From: Verrucomicrobiota bacterium
GTDB lineage: Bacteria; Verrucomicrobiota; Verrucomicrobiia; Opitutales; Opitutaceae
Length of the DNA stretch: 35,862 nt
Reading direction: 5' to 3'
NCBI GenBank assembly: GCA_018239845.1
Contig: JAFEGO010000106.1
Coordinates: 1-35,862 of the forward strand
Below are positions 35,797 to 35,862 of the stretch, one piece after another. The notes under the pieces are model-generated. The model made no database searches, had not been told where the DNA came from, and saw only the letters and a program-made list of their open reading frames with translations. Position numbers and translations under genes: made by a program. Position 1 is the first letter of the stretch. Each line of letters opens with the position of its first letter.

Positions 35797-35862
35797 TGCA
35801 AAAACAATTAATAAAGAATGAGTTAATCCAGAATTTGCGGGGTTTTGTCCGATTGGCATTAA

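Overview
This is a GC-rich, densely coded chromosomal window carrying mostly housekeeping genes on both strands. The likely source is a verrucomicrobial bacterium close to the Opitutaceae. The pointers are the gene content (a GspE-like ATPase with a GAF domain, a DksA-like protein with a long Lys/Ala/Pro-rich tail, a lipase maturation factor homologue, O2-dependent haem genes), pyrimidine-rich leaders with weak Shine-Dalgarno sites, and REP-like palindromes between gene ends. The placement is inference; there is no rRNA or other phylogenetic marker comparison here.

Layout. 1-6 kb: an ADP-ribosylglycohydrolase open at the left edge, a convergent drug-type MFS exporter, a lipase-maturation-factor/Sel1 fusion and a secreted sialidase-like protein. 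6.1-11.9 kb: smc, followed after 4 bp by a one-TM helical-repeat protein, then a terminator. 11.9-17.6 kb: a GAF-GspE/PilB ATPase on the minus strand, then plus-strand yraN, zwf, opcA and a VOC protein. 17.7-22.5 kb: tyrS (minus), a peroxiredoxin and acnA with a terminator. 22.5-26.7 kb: a STAS protein, a GAF-PP2C phosphatase, trpB and yicC. 26.8-31.3 kb: the minus-strand ileS - DksA-like - lspA operon with a recognisable promoter. 31.3-34.7 kb: the minus-strand haem operon hemF-hemE-hemY. 34.8-35.6 kb: a foldable leader and a six-TM protein with a His-rich loop. 35.6-35.86 kb: a non-coding, increasingly AT-rich end with an extended -10 promoter, a hairpin and a 48-bp inverted repeat built from a 10-bp unit.

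Working together. Zwf and OpcA form the G6PDH enzyme/assembly-factor pair. The STAS and PP2C proteins look like half of a partner-switching circuit whose kinase is not in this window. HemF, HemE and HemY cover three late haem steps, two of them oxygen-requiring. IleS and LspA are a classic neighbour pair, here split by a DksA-like gene.

No complete unfamiliar multi-gene system is visible. The most novel-looking signals are the inverted 20-bp boxes with an 8-bp spacer at the right edge, the switch-like leader before the six-TM gene, the lipase-factor/Sel1 fusion, the DksA-like protein that has lost most of its zinc ligands, and repeats built into the 5' end of lspA.
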